Assembly: GCA_963803165.1 (NCBI GenBank)
Contig: CAWDLK010000002.1
Span: 186,001 to 250,000, forward strand
Source of the DNA: Changshengia sp963803165
Lineage (GTDB): Bacteria; Chloroflexota; Dormibacteria; Aeolococcales; Aeolococcaceae
Direction of reading: 5' to 3'
DNA length: 64,000 nucleotides
The position numbers and the translations under genes were made by a program. This document shows positions 1 through 8,267 of this stretch, in pieces. Within the stretch, counting starts at the first letter, position 1. Every line of letters starts with the position of its first letter. The notes below the pieces were generated by a model. The model was not told where the DNA came from, searched no databases, and worked only from the letters and a program-made list of their open reading frames with translations.

Positions 1-732
1 CTCACCGCGGAGACGGTCCGGATTGCCGGCCACGGGGGCGATCGGATCCCCGCCTACCTGGCCGAGCCCCAGGGCGACGGGCCCTTCGGCGGCGTGGTGG
101 TCATCCACCACATGCCGGGTTGGGACCGATGGAGCAAGGAGGTGGTGCGCACCTTCGCCGCCGCCGGCTACCTCGCCATCTGCCCGAACCTCCACTTCCG
201 CGAGGGCGGGGACGCCGGCCCGGACGACTCCGCCGCCGCGGTGCGGGCCGCCGGGGGGGTGCCCGACGAGCGCCTGGTCGGCGACGTCGACGGCGCGGCC
301 CGCCACCTGCGCTCGCTGCCCTCGTCCAACCAGAAGGTCGGCGTCATCGGCTACTGCTCGGGCGGCCGGCAGGCCTTCCTGGCCGCCTGCAGCCTGCCCC
401 TGGACGCCGCCGTCGACTGCTACGGGGCGGGCGTGACCGGGACCATGCCGGCGCAGTCGCCCTTCAAGATGGAGCCGATCATCGGGCTGGCCCCCACCCT
501 CTCCTGCCCGCTGCTCGGGCTCTTCGGGGCCGAGGACCACTTCCCCTCACCCGAGCACGTCGCGGAGCTGGAAGCCGAGCTGACCCGCCTCGGCAAGCCC
601 CACGAGTTCCATTCCTATGCGAACGCCGGCCACGGCTTCTTCGCCGTCGACCGATCCAGCTACCGCGTCGAGGCCGCCCTCGAGGGCTGGGCGCGCATCT
701 GGGAGTGGTACGGCCGCCACCTCAGCAGCTGA
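1..732 (+). CDS. Dienelactone hydrolase family protein, 5' truncated by window edge
   Basis: The reading frame is open from base 1, so the start lies outside the window; 243 residues are visible. The alpha/beta-hydrolase core of the dienelactone hydrolase family is clear. The nucleophile is Cys at visible residue 119 in GYCSGGR, the acid is Asp 179 in GAEDHF and the base is His 211 in NAGHGFF, which is the Cys-Asp-His triad of the family. Members hydrolyse lactone or ester bonds in the cytoplasm, classically in chloroaromatic degradation, but many are uncharacterised and the substrate cannot be deduced here. It is followed after 17 bases by a small conserved gene on the same strand. Confidence 0.9.
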   Translation, partial: LTAETVRIAGHGGDRIPAYLAEPQGDGPFGGVVVIHHMPGWDRWSKEVVRTFAAAGYLAICPNLHFREGGDAGPDDSAAAVRAAGGVPDERLVGDVDGAARHLRSLPSSNQKVGVIGYCSGGRQAFLAACSLPLDAAVDCYGAGVTGTMPAQSPFKMEPIIGLAPTLSCPLLGLFGAEDHFPSPEHVAELEAELTRLGKPHEFHSYANAGHGFFAVDRSSYRVEAALEGWARIWEWYGRHLSS

Positions 733-749
733 GCCCGGAGAGACACTCC

Positions 750-995
750 ATGTGCACGTATCAGACCGAGACCGTCACCGTCCAGGGGAGCGGCAAGGGC
801 GTCCCAGCCTGGTTCCCGCTGACCGAGGCCACCGTCTACTACGACCATCCCCAGCACGCCGCGGCCGAGCACACCGTCAACCTCGACTTCCTCAATCGCG
901 AGCGCGGTCCCTCGGCTCGGGTGGCCGTCGAGCTCAGCGTCGAGTCGGCGCGGGCGCTCGCCGCGGCCATCCTCGCGTCGCTGCCCGCGAGCTGA
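750..995 (+). CDS. Small conserved protein (DUF6295-like)
   Basis: This 81-residue protein begins MCTYQTETVTVQGSGKG and has no signal peptide or membrane segment. From memory it resembles a small family found mainly in actinobacteria (DUF6295), whose members share the MCTY start, a GSGKG turn and a central block of histidines (DHPQHAAAEHT). No biochemical role is known to me. The ATG at 750 follows a purine-rich GGAGAG 7-12 bases upstream, and the gene sits 17 bases after the dienelactone hydrolase, so the two are probably cotranscribed. Confidence 0.75.
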   Translation: MCTYQTETVTVQGSGKGVPAWFPLTEATVYYDHPQHAAAEHTVNLDFLNRERGPSARVAVELSVESARALAAAILASLPAS

Positions 996-1022
996 CCCAC
1001 CCCGGTCCGGCCCGGACCGACC

Positions 1023-3125
1023 TCAGGCGCTCCGCCGGAGGGCCGCGCCCTCGCGCGCCGGTGGGTTCGGGCCCGGCGGGCTGACCCGGCGGAAGCCGTC
1101 CCACATCCTGGCTCCCACCTCGCGCGAGAGCAGCTCGCTGACCCCGGCGGCGTCGAGGGCCGCCGCGAAGTGGAAGCCCTGGGCGAGGTCGCAGTGCAGC
1201 TCGCGCAGCTCCTGCAGCTGCGCGTCCTGCTCCACCCCGACCGCCACCAGGCGCAGGTCAAGCGTCCTGCCCAGCCCGATGATGCCGGCCAGGAACGCGC
1301 GCTCGCGCTCGTCGGTCGCCACGTTGTCGACGAACGCCTTGGGGATCTTGAGCGCGTCGACGGGCAGGAACTTGAGCTCCCCCAGCGAGGAGTACCCGGT
1401 GCCGAAGTCGTCGATGGCGAGCGTCACCCCGAGGTCCTTGAGGGCTCGGAGGCGCTCCAGAGTGGTGGCGGTGTTCTCGACCAGGAGGCTCTCCGTGATC
1501 TCAAGGGTCAGCAGCGACGGGGAGAGGTGGGTCTCGCGCAGGACCGCGGCCACCTCCTGGGCGAAGCCGGGATGGAGGAGCTGGCGCGGCGAGAGGTTGA
1601 CGCTGACGAGGAGCGGACGCTCGGGACGGTCGGCCATCCAGCGCGCCGCCTGCGCGCACGCGGTGCGCAGCACCCGGTCGCCGATCTCGCGGATCAGCCC
1701 GCTGGACTCGGCGACGGGGATGAAGTCGCGGGGCTCGACCGAGCCGCGGCGAGGGCTGTCCCAGCGAGCGAGCGCCTCGACCCCGATCATCGTGCCGCTG
1801 CCGAGGGCCACGATGGGCTGGTACTCGACATACAGCTCGCCGGCGTCGACCGCGTGCTCCAGGTCGGTCTTGAACTGGACGCGACTCTCGAGCGCGCTCT
1901 GCATGCTGGCGTCGAACGTCTCCACGGTCGCCTTGCCCCGCTCCTTGGCCCGGTACATGGCGACGTCCGCCTCGCGGAGCAGGTCGTCGTAGGTCATCGA
2001 CGCGCTCTCGGCGATGGCGATGCCGACGCTCGCCCCGATGGTCACGGCGTTGCCCTGGAGGTCGAAGGTGGCCGCCAGCTCCTCGAGGAACCGCTCGGCG
2101 ACGCCGACCGCCTCCTCCGGACCGGCGAGGTCCTCGACGAGGACGGCGAACTCGTCGCCCCCCAGACGGGCCACCGTGTCGAAGGACCGCACCACCCGGC
2201 GCAGCCGCTCGGTCACGCCCTGGAGCAGGAGATCGCCACAGGGGTGCCCCAGGCTGTCGTTGACCACCTTGAAGTCGTCGAGGTCGATGAAGAGGATCGC
2301 GGCACGGAGCCGGCCGCCCGCCACCCGCCGATCGAGGGCGTGGATCACCCGGTCCGCGAAGAGGGCCCGGTTGGCGAGCCCGGTCAGGGAGTCGTGGAAG
2401 GCCTGGTGGTTGATCCGCTCGTCGAGCCGCAGCTTCTCGACGGTCACACCGAGCTGGGGGGCGAGAGCCTCGAGCAGGCGGCGGTCGTCGTCGTCGAAGC
2501 CGCGTGACACACCCCGCCGCCGCCCCACCAGGACGCAGCCGAGGATCCTCCCCTCCACCGACAGCGCCGCCATGACCGCGTCCCGGAGCCCGCGCCGGCG
2601 GAGCAGGCGGTCGCTCTCCTCGGGGCCGGAGCCGTCGCGGAGCACCAGGCTCAGGCTCGTGGGGACGATCACCGCGAAGACGTCGGAGAGCAGCTCTCGG
2701 TCCAGCGCGGCCGAGGTCTCCATGGTGCGGCCGTCGCAGACCGTGATCACGGCGGCCGCCCTCTCGGGCGTCTCGGGCAGCACCACCACCTCGGCGAAGG
2801 CGGCGTCGAAGATCTGGCAGAGCCGGCCGAGGAGCGCGGGCACCGAGAGCGGCGAGCGCACCGTCTGCTGGAGCAGGTCCCGGGAGTCCGAGAGGTGCTG
2901 GAGGTGGCGGCGGTGGCGGCGCTCCGCGAGGTACGCGGCCGCCACCAGCACGATGCTCGCGGAGAGGGCGATCAGGAGCAGCACCGCGGGGCTCTCGCTT
3001 CCCGCGACCAGCGCCCACACCGCCGTGCCGAGGCACACGGCGGTCAGGGCCGCGGTCACGGCGCGGAGCTGGCGCGGTCCCGGCCCCCTCAGCTGCGGCG
3101 GCCAACGGCCATCGGTGCTCGTCAC
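1023..3125 (-). CDS. Membrane GGDEF-EAL cyclic-di-GMP protein with GAF-like sensor region
   Basis: About 700 residues. Two hydrophobic helices (about residues 22-40 and 46-68) are followed by a GAF-like region (about 95-235), a GGDEF domain with an intact GGDEF motif near residue 321, and an EAL domain with the EAL motif near 449. An inhibitory RxxD site (RSFD) lies exactly five residues before GGDEF, as in product-inhibited diguanylate cyclases. The EAL domain keeps EALARW, the ITE glutamate, DDFGTGYSS and the LKI lysine, but the usual AEGVE block reads AVGVE, so phosphodiesterase activity may be reduced. A GTG start at 3125, preceded by GTGGGGA, is preferred; an upstream start near 3191 is possible. 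The gene lies downstream of proC on the same strand. Confidence 0.9.
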   Translation of the reverse strand: MTSTDGRWPPQLRGPGPRQLRAVTAALTAVCLGTAVWALVAGSESPAVLLLIALSASIVLVAAAYLAERRHRRHLQHLSDSRDLLQQTVRSPLSVPALLGRLCQIFDAAFAEVVVLPETPERAAAVITVCDGRTMETSAALDRELLSDVFAVIVPTSLSLVLRDGSGPEESDRLLRRRGLRDAVMAALSVEGRILGCVLVGRRRGVSRGFDDDDRRLLEALAPQLGVTVEKLRLDERINHQAFHDSLTGLANRALFADRVIHALDRRVAGGRLRAAILFIDLDDFKVVNDSLGHPCGDLLLQGVTERLRRVVRSFDTVARLGGDEFAVLVEDLAGPEEAVGVAERFLEELAATFDLQGNAVTIGASVGIAIAESASMTYDDLLREADVAMYRAKERGKATVETFDASMQSALESRVQFKTDLEHAVDAGELYVEYQPIVALGSGTMIGVEALARWDSPRRGSVEPRDFIPVAESSGLIREIGDRVLRTACAQAARWMADRPERPLLVSVNLSPRQLLHPGFAQEVAAVLRETHLSPSLLTLEITESLLVENTATTLERLRALKDLGVTLAIDDFGTGYSSLGELKFLPVDALKIPKAFVDNVATDERERAFLAGIIGLGRTLDLRLVAVGVEQDAQLQELRELHCDLAQGFHFAAALDAAGVSELLSREVGARMWDGFRRVSPPGPNPPAREGAALRRSA

Positions 3126-3296
3126 GTTCCCCACTCTCTGTTCGATAGCGCCTCCAGGACGGCGCCGATTCAGAAGGCACCGGCCTCCCACAGGCTACAC
3201 CATCAGAGCAAACGCACCAAACAACGTGACACGGGCTTCACTGGAACACCACCTCCCCAGGCCGGGAGGTTGCGACGCCGGCCGGCCCCGGAAGGG

Positions 3297-4163
3297 TCAG
3301 CGAGGCCGCGCCGAGGGATCCGGAGCCCGGCCCTCGAGGGCGGCCTCGATGCCGAGGGTGCGCTCGAAGGCGGCCCAGACGGCGTCGCTGACCACGGTCC
3401 GGAGCCGCCCGCGCTCCAGCTCGTACATGGCGGCCGCCGAGGTGCCCCCCGGCGAGGTCACCATGTCGCGGAGCTCGGCGACGTGGCGCCCGCTGGCCAG
3501 GGCGAAGGCGGCGGACCCCTGCATGGTGTCGAGCACCAGCTCGCGGGCGACGTGGCGCGGGAAGCCGAGGTGGACGGCGGCGTCGGTGAGCGCCTCGATG
3601 AACAGGAAGATGTAGGTGGGCCCGCTGCCGCTCACCGCGGTGGCCATGGCCACCTGGCGCTCGTCGTGGACCTCGAACTCGCGCCCCAGGGCGGAGAGGA
3701 TGGTCCGGGTCTGGGCCCGGCCGGTGTCCTCCACCGAGGGGGTGGCGAACCACACCGTCACTCCCTGGCCGATCTGCGCCGGGGTGTTGGGCATGGCCCG
3801 GACCAGGGCGGCGTGCTCCAGGCCCTCGCCGAGGGCGTGGGTGCCGGCGCCCGCGGCGATGCTGATGACCAGCTGCTCCGGTCGCATCACCGGCCTCAGC
3901 TCGGGCATGACCATCCCCAGCATCTGCGGCTTGACCGTGAGCAGGACGATGTCGGCCCCCGCCGCCGCCTCGGCGTTGCCCGGGGCGGTGTGCACCCCGT
4001 GGCGCTCGGCGAGCTCCCGGCGCCTCTCCTCGCGCGGATGGCTGCACGTCACCGCGGCGGCCTCGACCAGGCCGCGACCGAGCAGGCCGGAGAGCATCGC
4101 CTCGGCCATCACGCCGGCACCGACGATGGCGACCCGGGAGCCGTGGAGACTGCTGTCGTCCAT
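3297..4163 (-). CDS. proC: Pyrroline-5-carboxylate reductase
   Basis: 288 residues, close to the usual 270. It reduces 1-pyrroline-5-carboxylate to proline with NAD(P)H, the last step of proline synthesis, in the cytoplasm. The N-terminal Rossmann glycine motif is IVGAGVMAEAML. The C-terminal dimerisation domain carries the family signature SGSGPTYIFLFIEAL and the segment SPGGTSAAAMYELE. The ATG at 4163 begins MDDSSLHGSRVAIVGAG and fits the family's N-terminus; much longer upstream extensions in this frame are non-coding. It diverges from the site-2 protease gene with 78 bases between the starts. Confidence 0.95.
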   Translation of the reverse strand: MDDSSLHGSRVAIVGAGVMAEAMLSGLLGRGLVEAAAVTCSHPREERRRELAERHGVHTAPGNAEAAAGADIVLLTVKPQMLGMVMPELRPVMRPEQLVISIAAGAGTHALGEGLEHAALVRAMPNTPAQIGQGVTVWFATPSVEDTGRAQTRTILSALGREFEVHDERQVAMATAVSGSGPTYIFLFIEALTDAAVHLGFPRHVARELVLDTMQGSAAFALASGRHVAELRDMVTSPGGTSAAAMYELERGRLRTVVSDAVWAAFERTLGIEAALEGRAPDPSARPR

Positions 4164-4241
4164 GCGAGCCGGGACGATACAGGGCCGCGCCCCGTTTGCG
4201 CTGGCGGCGCTCGACCAGTGGGCCGCCGCGTGGGCCGTGCC

Positions 4242-5306
4242 ATGATCGCCGTGATGCCTGCTCTGCCCGACGGGCTGGACCAGCCCGCGGCGCCGGACGG
4301 CGGGCAGCCATCGCCCGGCCCCGCCGCCCCCTACACCCCCGCGGGGTGGAGCACCTACGCGCCCTACCCGCCGCCGGCCTCCGGGCAGCCGTCCCCCCAT
4401 CCGGGCACCGTCTACCCGCCACCCCACCCGGGGACCGTCTACCCGCCACCCGCCTGGGCCGACTGGCAGCCGCCCACGCCCTCCCCCACTCCCCCTCCGC
4501 CGTCGAGGGGTCAGGCGCGCCGCCGGGGCGGGGTGGTGGGGACCCTGATGACGGCCGGGCTCGCCGTCCTCAAGTACGGAGCGCTCTTCAGCAAGTTCGG
4601 GCTCACCGCGGTGACCATGCTGGTGGCGATCGTCGCCTACTCCCTGATCTTCGGCTGGGCCTTCGCGGTGGGGCTGGTCCTGCTCATCTTCGTGCACGAG
4701 ATGGGCCACTTCCTCACCTCCCGGGCGTTGGGGGTGCCGATGTCGGCGCCGGTCTTCATCCCCTTCCTCGGCGCCTTCACCGCGGCCGGCCGGGGGTTCA
4801 CCAGCAGCCGACGGGTCGAGGCGGTGATCGCCATCGCCGGACCGATCGCCGGATTCGCGGCCACCCTCGCCCTCTACCTCTGGGCTCTCGCCCAGCCCTT
4901 CTACGGCCAGGGGGTGGCCTTCGCGATCTCGCTCAGCTACTTCGGCTTCTTCATCACCCTCTTCAACCTGGTGCCGATGCTGCCCCTCGACGGGGGCCGC
5001 GTAGCCAGCGCCATCAGCCGATGGTTCAATCTGGCCGGGCTCGTCATCCTCGGCGCCCTGCTGGGCAGCCAGCTGGCCGGCGCCACGGTGGTCAACCCCA
5101 TCCTCATCCTCATCTTCCTGGTGGGCTGCTACTCGGTCTGGGGCCGGTTCCGGTCCGCCCGGATGGGCACCGAGGCGCCCCAGCTGCCGGTGCGCACCCG
5201 GGTGGTGATCGGCGCCGCCTACGTCGGCCTGGTGGCGCTGAGCGCGCTGCTGATGAGCCTGAGCCTGGGCTGGCTCACCGCGCATCAATTCATCCAGGTG
5301 AGCTGA
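4242..5306 (+). CDS. Site-2 protease (M50) family membrane metalloprotease with Pro-rich N-terminus
   Basis: 354 residues. The first ~90 are rich in proline, glycine and tyrosine (repeated GTVYPPP units) and are probably disordered and cytoplasmic. The rest is a multi-helix M50 core. The zinc motif HEMGH lies in a hydrophobic segment and the second metal-binding element reads NLVPMLPLDGGR. These proteins cut transmembrane segments or act on membrane-tethered regulators; no partner is evident nearby. An alternative ATG lies at 4254. The gene diverges from proC. Confidence 0.9.
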   Translation: MIAVMPALPDGLDQPAAPDGGQPSPGPAAPYTPAGWSTYAPYPPPASGQPSPHPGTVYPPPHPGTVYPPPAWADWQPPTPSPTPPPPSRGQARRRGGVVGTLMTAGLAVLKYGALFSKFGLTAVTMLVAIVAYSLIFGWAFAVGLVLLIFVHEMGHFLTSRALGVPMSAPVFIPFLGAFTAAGRGFTSSRRVEAVIAIAGPIAGFAATLALYLWALAQPFYGQGVAFAISLSYFGFFITLFNLVPMLPLDGGRVASAISRWFNLAGLVILGALLGSQLAGATVVNPILILIFLVGCYSVWGRFRSARMGTEAPQLPVRTRVVIGAAYVGLVALSALLMSLSLGWLTAHQFIQVS

Positions 5307-5401
5307 GAGAGGACACCTCGACCTCGGCTCCGCGGCCACCCTGCCTATAGTTGGGCGGTGAGTGCGAGCCCCGCCCGCCACGGGCGCGGCGGAGGAGGCT
5401 G

Positions 5402-5890
5402 ATGGCATCTCAGGATCCGGAGGAGGTGCTCCGCACCCTCGAGGAGCAGGAGCGCCGCCTCGTCCTCCCGAGCCTCGGCCACGACGACGCCTGGCGTCTC
5501 GGCATGCTCCTGGTCGAGCTCGCCCGCAAAAGGAACGCACCGGTCGCCATTGACATCCATTGCGGCGTCCAGCAGCTCTTCCACTCTGCGCTGCCCGGCT
5601 CGAGCGCGGACAACGACGCCTGGATCGACCGCAAGCGGCGGGTCGTCGAGCGGTACGCGGAGAGCTCCCGCCTGGTGGGCGAGCGCTTCCGGGTCCGGGG
5701 CTCGACGTTCGAGGAGTCCTCGCGGCTCGACCCCGACCGCTACGCGGCGCACGGAGGGTCGTTTCCGCTGCGCCTGAGCCCTGGCGGCCCGGTCGTCGGG
5801 GCCGTCACCGTCTCCGGACTGCCCTCGGCCGAGGACCACCAGCTGATCGTCGAGGCGCTCGAGCGGTACCTCGGACCCGGGGCTCCGTAG
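5402..5890 (+). CDS. Heme-degrading-domain / UPF0303 family protein
   Basis: 162 residues with the fold signature of the PF03928 family (GlcG/HbpS-like, UPF0303 branch). Recognisable parts are the segment IDIHCGVQQLFHSALPG, the RKRRVVERYAES helix and the end segment GAVTVSGLPSAEDHQLIVEAL. Related proteins bind heme or cobalamin-type ligands or have no known function, so no reaction is claimed. A strong GGAGGAGG lies just before the ATG, and TATAGT at 5345-5350 could be the -10 element. It stands alone between the M50 protease and the convergent YjbQ gene. Confidence 0.8.
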   Translation: MASQDPEEVLRTLEEQERRLVLPSLGHDDAWRLGMLLVELARKRNAPVAIDIHCGVQQLFHSALPGSSADNDAWIDRKRRVVERYAESSRLVGERFRVRGSTFEESSRLDPDRYAAHGGSFPLRLSPGGPVVGAVTVSGLPSAEDHQLIVEALERYLGPGAP

Positions 5891-5941
5891 CGGGGCACCT
5901 CCGGCCTCGACCACCGGCGGCTGGGGCTGACGAGGGGCGGC

Positions 5942-6343
5942 TCAGCCCTCGACGAAGGAGAGCCGCACCTGGCGGTGGGGATTGTCCCGGTTGAGGCTGA
6001 CCAGCACCAGGCGCTGCCAGGTCCCGAGCAGCATCCGCCCGGCCGCGACCGGGATGGTCAGCGTGGGCGAGACCAGCGCCGGCAGGAGGTGGTCGGCGCC
6101 GTGGCCCGGGCTGCCATGCCGGTGCCGGTAGCGGGTGTCGCGGGGGAGCAGCCGCTCCAGGGCCTCCAGCAGGTCGGGCTCGGAGTCGGCGCCCGTCTCC
6201 ATCAGCACCACCCCGGCGGTGGCATGGGGGGCGAAGACGCTGAGCAGCCCGTCCCCCTCTCCCCGGACAAAGCGCGCCGCCTCCCCGGTGATGTCGAGGA
6301 TCGCCACCCGGCTCATGTCGACGTCGACCAGGGTGGTGCGCAC
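5942..6343 (-). CDS. YjbQ/UPF0047 family (secondary thiamine-phosphate synthase-type) enzyme
   Basis: 133 residues from a GTG at 6343, five bases after the stop of the upstream lipoprotein gene; an internal ATG at 6316 would give a shorter protein. The family signatures are FAPHATAGVV, a histidine cluster YRHRHGSPGHGADH, and the C-terminal LLGTWQRLVLVSLN. YjbQ proteins form trimers and can weakly replace thiamine-phosphate synthase in Escherichia coli; their physiological substrate is unsettled. Tight spacing suggests cotranscription with the lipoprotein. Confidence 0.88.
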   Translation of the reverse strand: MRTTLVDVDMSRVAILDITGEAARFVRGEGDGLLSVFAPHATAGVVLMETGADSEPDLLEALERLLPRDTRYRHRHGSPGHGADHLLPALVSPTLTIPVAAGRMLLGTWQRLVLVSLNRDNPHRQVRLSFVEG

Positions 6344-6348
6344 CGCGG

Positions 6349-7269
6349 TCAGCCGGCGGTCGGGCTGGCGCTCGCCGACCCCGTCCCGGCCTCGCACTCG
6401 GGGAACGGGAAGCGGATGCTGTTGAGCAGGTTCTCGAAGATGGTGTAATCGGCGGCGGCCGAGTAGTTGATCTCGATGTCGAGGGTGAAGCTCGACGAGA
6501 GCGTGACCCGGTACTGGGCAAAGTCGGCGAGCCGGGTCACCGTCGCGCCCCCCGCGTCCGCGGCGGCCTGGGGTGAGGGCGCCGGGCTCGCCGCGTACTG
6601 GACCAGCGTGCCGGTGTAGCCGCAGGCCACCACCTCGGAGTCGCTGGACACCGGGCTGTAGCCGGTCAGGCCGGCCGCGCCGAGCGCGCTGAGGCTCGCC
6701 GCCGACCGGACCGCGAGGGTGGCGAGGTCGCTCCCCGACTGGGGGCGGAAGAGCACCTCCCCGGGGTCGTCCGCGTAGGTCCAGCCGGTCGGGAAGAGGA
6801 TGCCGTCGATCTCCTTGTCCTGGAAGCCGACCGCGCTGAGGACCCCGCTGGCGGTGTAGGTGGGATCGGCGATGACCCAGCCGCTGACGGTCGCGCCCTG
6901 GACGTCGTACCAGCCCCCGGGCGCCGAGGAACCCGGCCAGGGCCCGCCGTTCGACTTGTAACTGAGCACGGTGAGCGTGACCCCCCAGGCCGCCGTCCCC
7001 TCCACCGACGCCGTGAGCGACGCCGAGCTGTGGATGCGCAGCCCGTCCTGGACGAGCACGGTCCGCTCCCCGCTCGTCTGAGGGGCGGCCGAGCCGGAGG
7101 CCGCGGGGGTCGCCGTCACCGTGCCGCTGATCCCGGCTCCCGGAGGCTGGGTGGCGACGCCGGTGCCGTTCGACGACGCGGTCGACGAGAGGACGCTGCA
7201 TCCGCTCAGGGTGGCGGCGGCAGCGGCCGCCGCCAGCGCGGCGATGGCGCGGGACCGGACAGCATCCAT
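6349..7269 (-). CDS. Lipoprotein with SH3-like domain
   Basis: 306 residues. A signal peptide with an alanine-rich core ends in the lipobox LSGC near residue 24, predicting attachment to the outer face of the membrane. A low-complexity Ser/Thr/Gly linker follows, then a bacterial SH3-like segment (LRIHSSASLTASVEG ... GWYDVQGATVSGWV, about residues 75-145), then a C-terminal domain of about 150 residues with no recognised family. A cell-wall binding role is a reasonable inference from the SH3-like part only. Followed closely by the YjbQ gene. Confidence 0.75.
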   Translation of the reverse strand: MDAVRSRAIAALAAAAAAATLSGCSVLSSTASSNGTGVATQPPGAGISGTVTATPAASGSAAPQTSGERTVLVQDGLRIHSSASLTASVEGTAAWGVTLTVLSYKSNGGPWPGSSAPGGWYDVQGATVSGWVIADPTYTASGVLSAVGFQDKEIDGILFPTGWTYADDPGEVLFRPQSGSDLATLAVRSAASLSALGAAGLTGYSPVSSDSEVVACGYTGTLVQYAASPAPSPQAAADAGGATVTRLADFAQYRVTLSSSFTLDIEINYSAAADYTIFENLLNSIRFPFPECEAGTGSASASPTAG

Positions 7270-7328
7270 CCTGTGAAGGTTAACGGTGCGGACGGAGGCC
7301 GGTTATCGCCGGGCCGCCACGGCGGCGA

Positions 7329-8267
7329 TCAGCCCTTCGCATCCGGCTCCAGCCCGCGCAGCACGGCGGCCACCAACTCGGTCAGGGCGTCGAGGTCGTA
7401 GCCGCCCTCCAGCACCCACACCGATCCGGCACCCTGGTCGAGGCAGAGGGCGCGCAGCCTCTCGGCCACGCCGGCGTAGGTGGACGAGCTCAGCTCGAGG
7501 GTCGCGAGCGGGTCGGCTGCGTGCCCGTCGAAGCCGGCGCTCACCAGCACCAGCTCAGGCCGGAAGCCGGCCACCGCCGGCAGCACCTCCTCGTCGAGGT
7601 GCTCCAGCCACACCTCCCCGGTGGTCCCCGAGGGCAGCGGCACGTTGATGTTGAGGCCCGGGGCGGCGGCTCCGCCGCGGGCGCCGGCGGCGCCCGTGCC
7701 GGGGTAGAGGGGCCACTCGTGGAGGGAGGTGTAGAGGACCGACGGATCGTCCCAGAAGATCTCCTCGGTGCCGTTGCCGTGGTGGACGTCGATGTCGACG
7801 ATGGCGATCCGCCGCCGCCCACGGCGCTGCGCGTGACGGGCGGCGATGGCCACGTTGTTGAAGAGGCAGAAGCCCATCGCCCGGGACGCGGTCGCGTGGT
7901 GTCCGGGTGGCCGGCTGATCGAGAAGGCGTGGCTGGAGCCGCCGTCGCAGACGGCGTTGACCGCGGCCAGGGCCGAGCCCACCGAGCGGAACGCCGCCGC
8001 CGGGGACCCGGGGGCGCAGAAGGTGTCGCCGTCGAACCAGCCCCCGCCCCGCTGCGCCAGGGCTCGGACCGCCGCCGCGTGGGCGGCGGTGTGGACCAGC
8101 TCCACGGACGCGTCGTCGGCCTCGGCGGGCTCGATCCGGGGGATCGACGACAGGTCCTCCTGGCCGGTGAGGTGCTCGAGGATGGCCGCCACCCGGTCCG
8201 GCCGCTCCGGGTGCCCGACGGCGGCGTGCTCGGGCGCGGCGCCCCCGGAGACGATGACCAGGCTCAT
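7329..8267 (-). CDS. Histone-deacetylase / acetoin-utilisation (AcuC-like) family hydrolase
   Basis: 312 residues, a full-length class of zinc-dependent deacetylase. Visible motifs are HPERPDR near the start, RPPGHHA with the paired catalytic histidines, the zinc-binding DIDVHHGNGT, and SAGFDGHAADPL with the third zinc ligand. Bacterial members remove acyl groups from polyamines, proteins or small amides; the substrate here is unknown. The ATG at 8267 overlaps the stop of the preceding TIGR00300 gene as ATGA, showing translational coupling within the leftward operon. Confidence 0.92.
   Translation of the reverse strand: MSLVIVSGGAAPEHAAVGHPERPDRVAAILEHLTGQEDLSSIPRIEPAEADDASVELVHTAAHAAAVRALAQRGGGWFDGDTFCAPGSPAAAFRSVGSALAAVNAVCDGGSSHAFSISRPPGHHATASRAMGFCLFNNVAIAARHAQRRGRRRIAIVDIDVHHGNGTEEIFWDDPSVLYTSLHEWPLYPGTGAAGARGGAAAPGLNINVPLPSGTTGEVWLEHLDEEVLPAVAGFRPELVLVSAGFDGHAADPLATLELSSSTYAGVAERLRALCLDQGAGSVWVLEGGYDLDALTELVAAVLRGLEPDAKG

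Noticed and set aside
1170..2507. Long open frames opposite the GGDEF-EAL gene
   Set aside because: High-GC shadow frames: no ribosome site, low-complexity Arg/Gly/Ala composition, and a clear multi-domain protein on the other strand.
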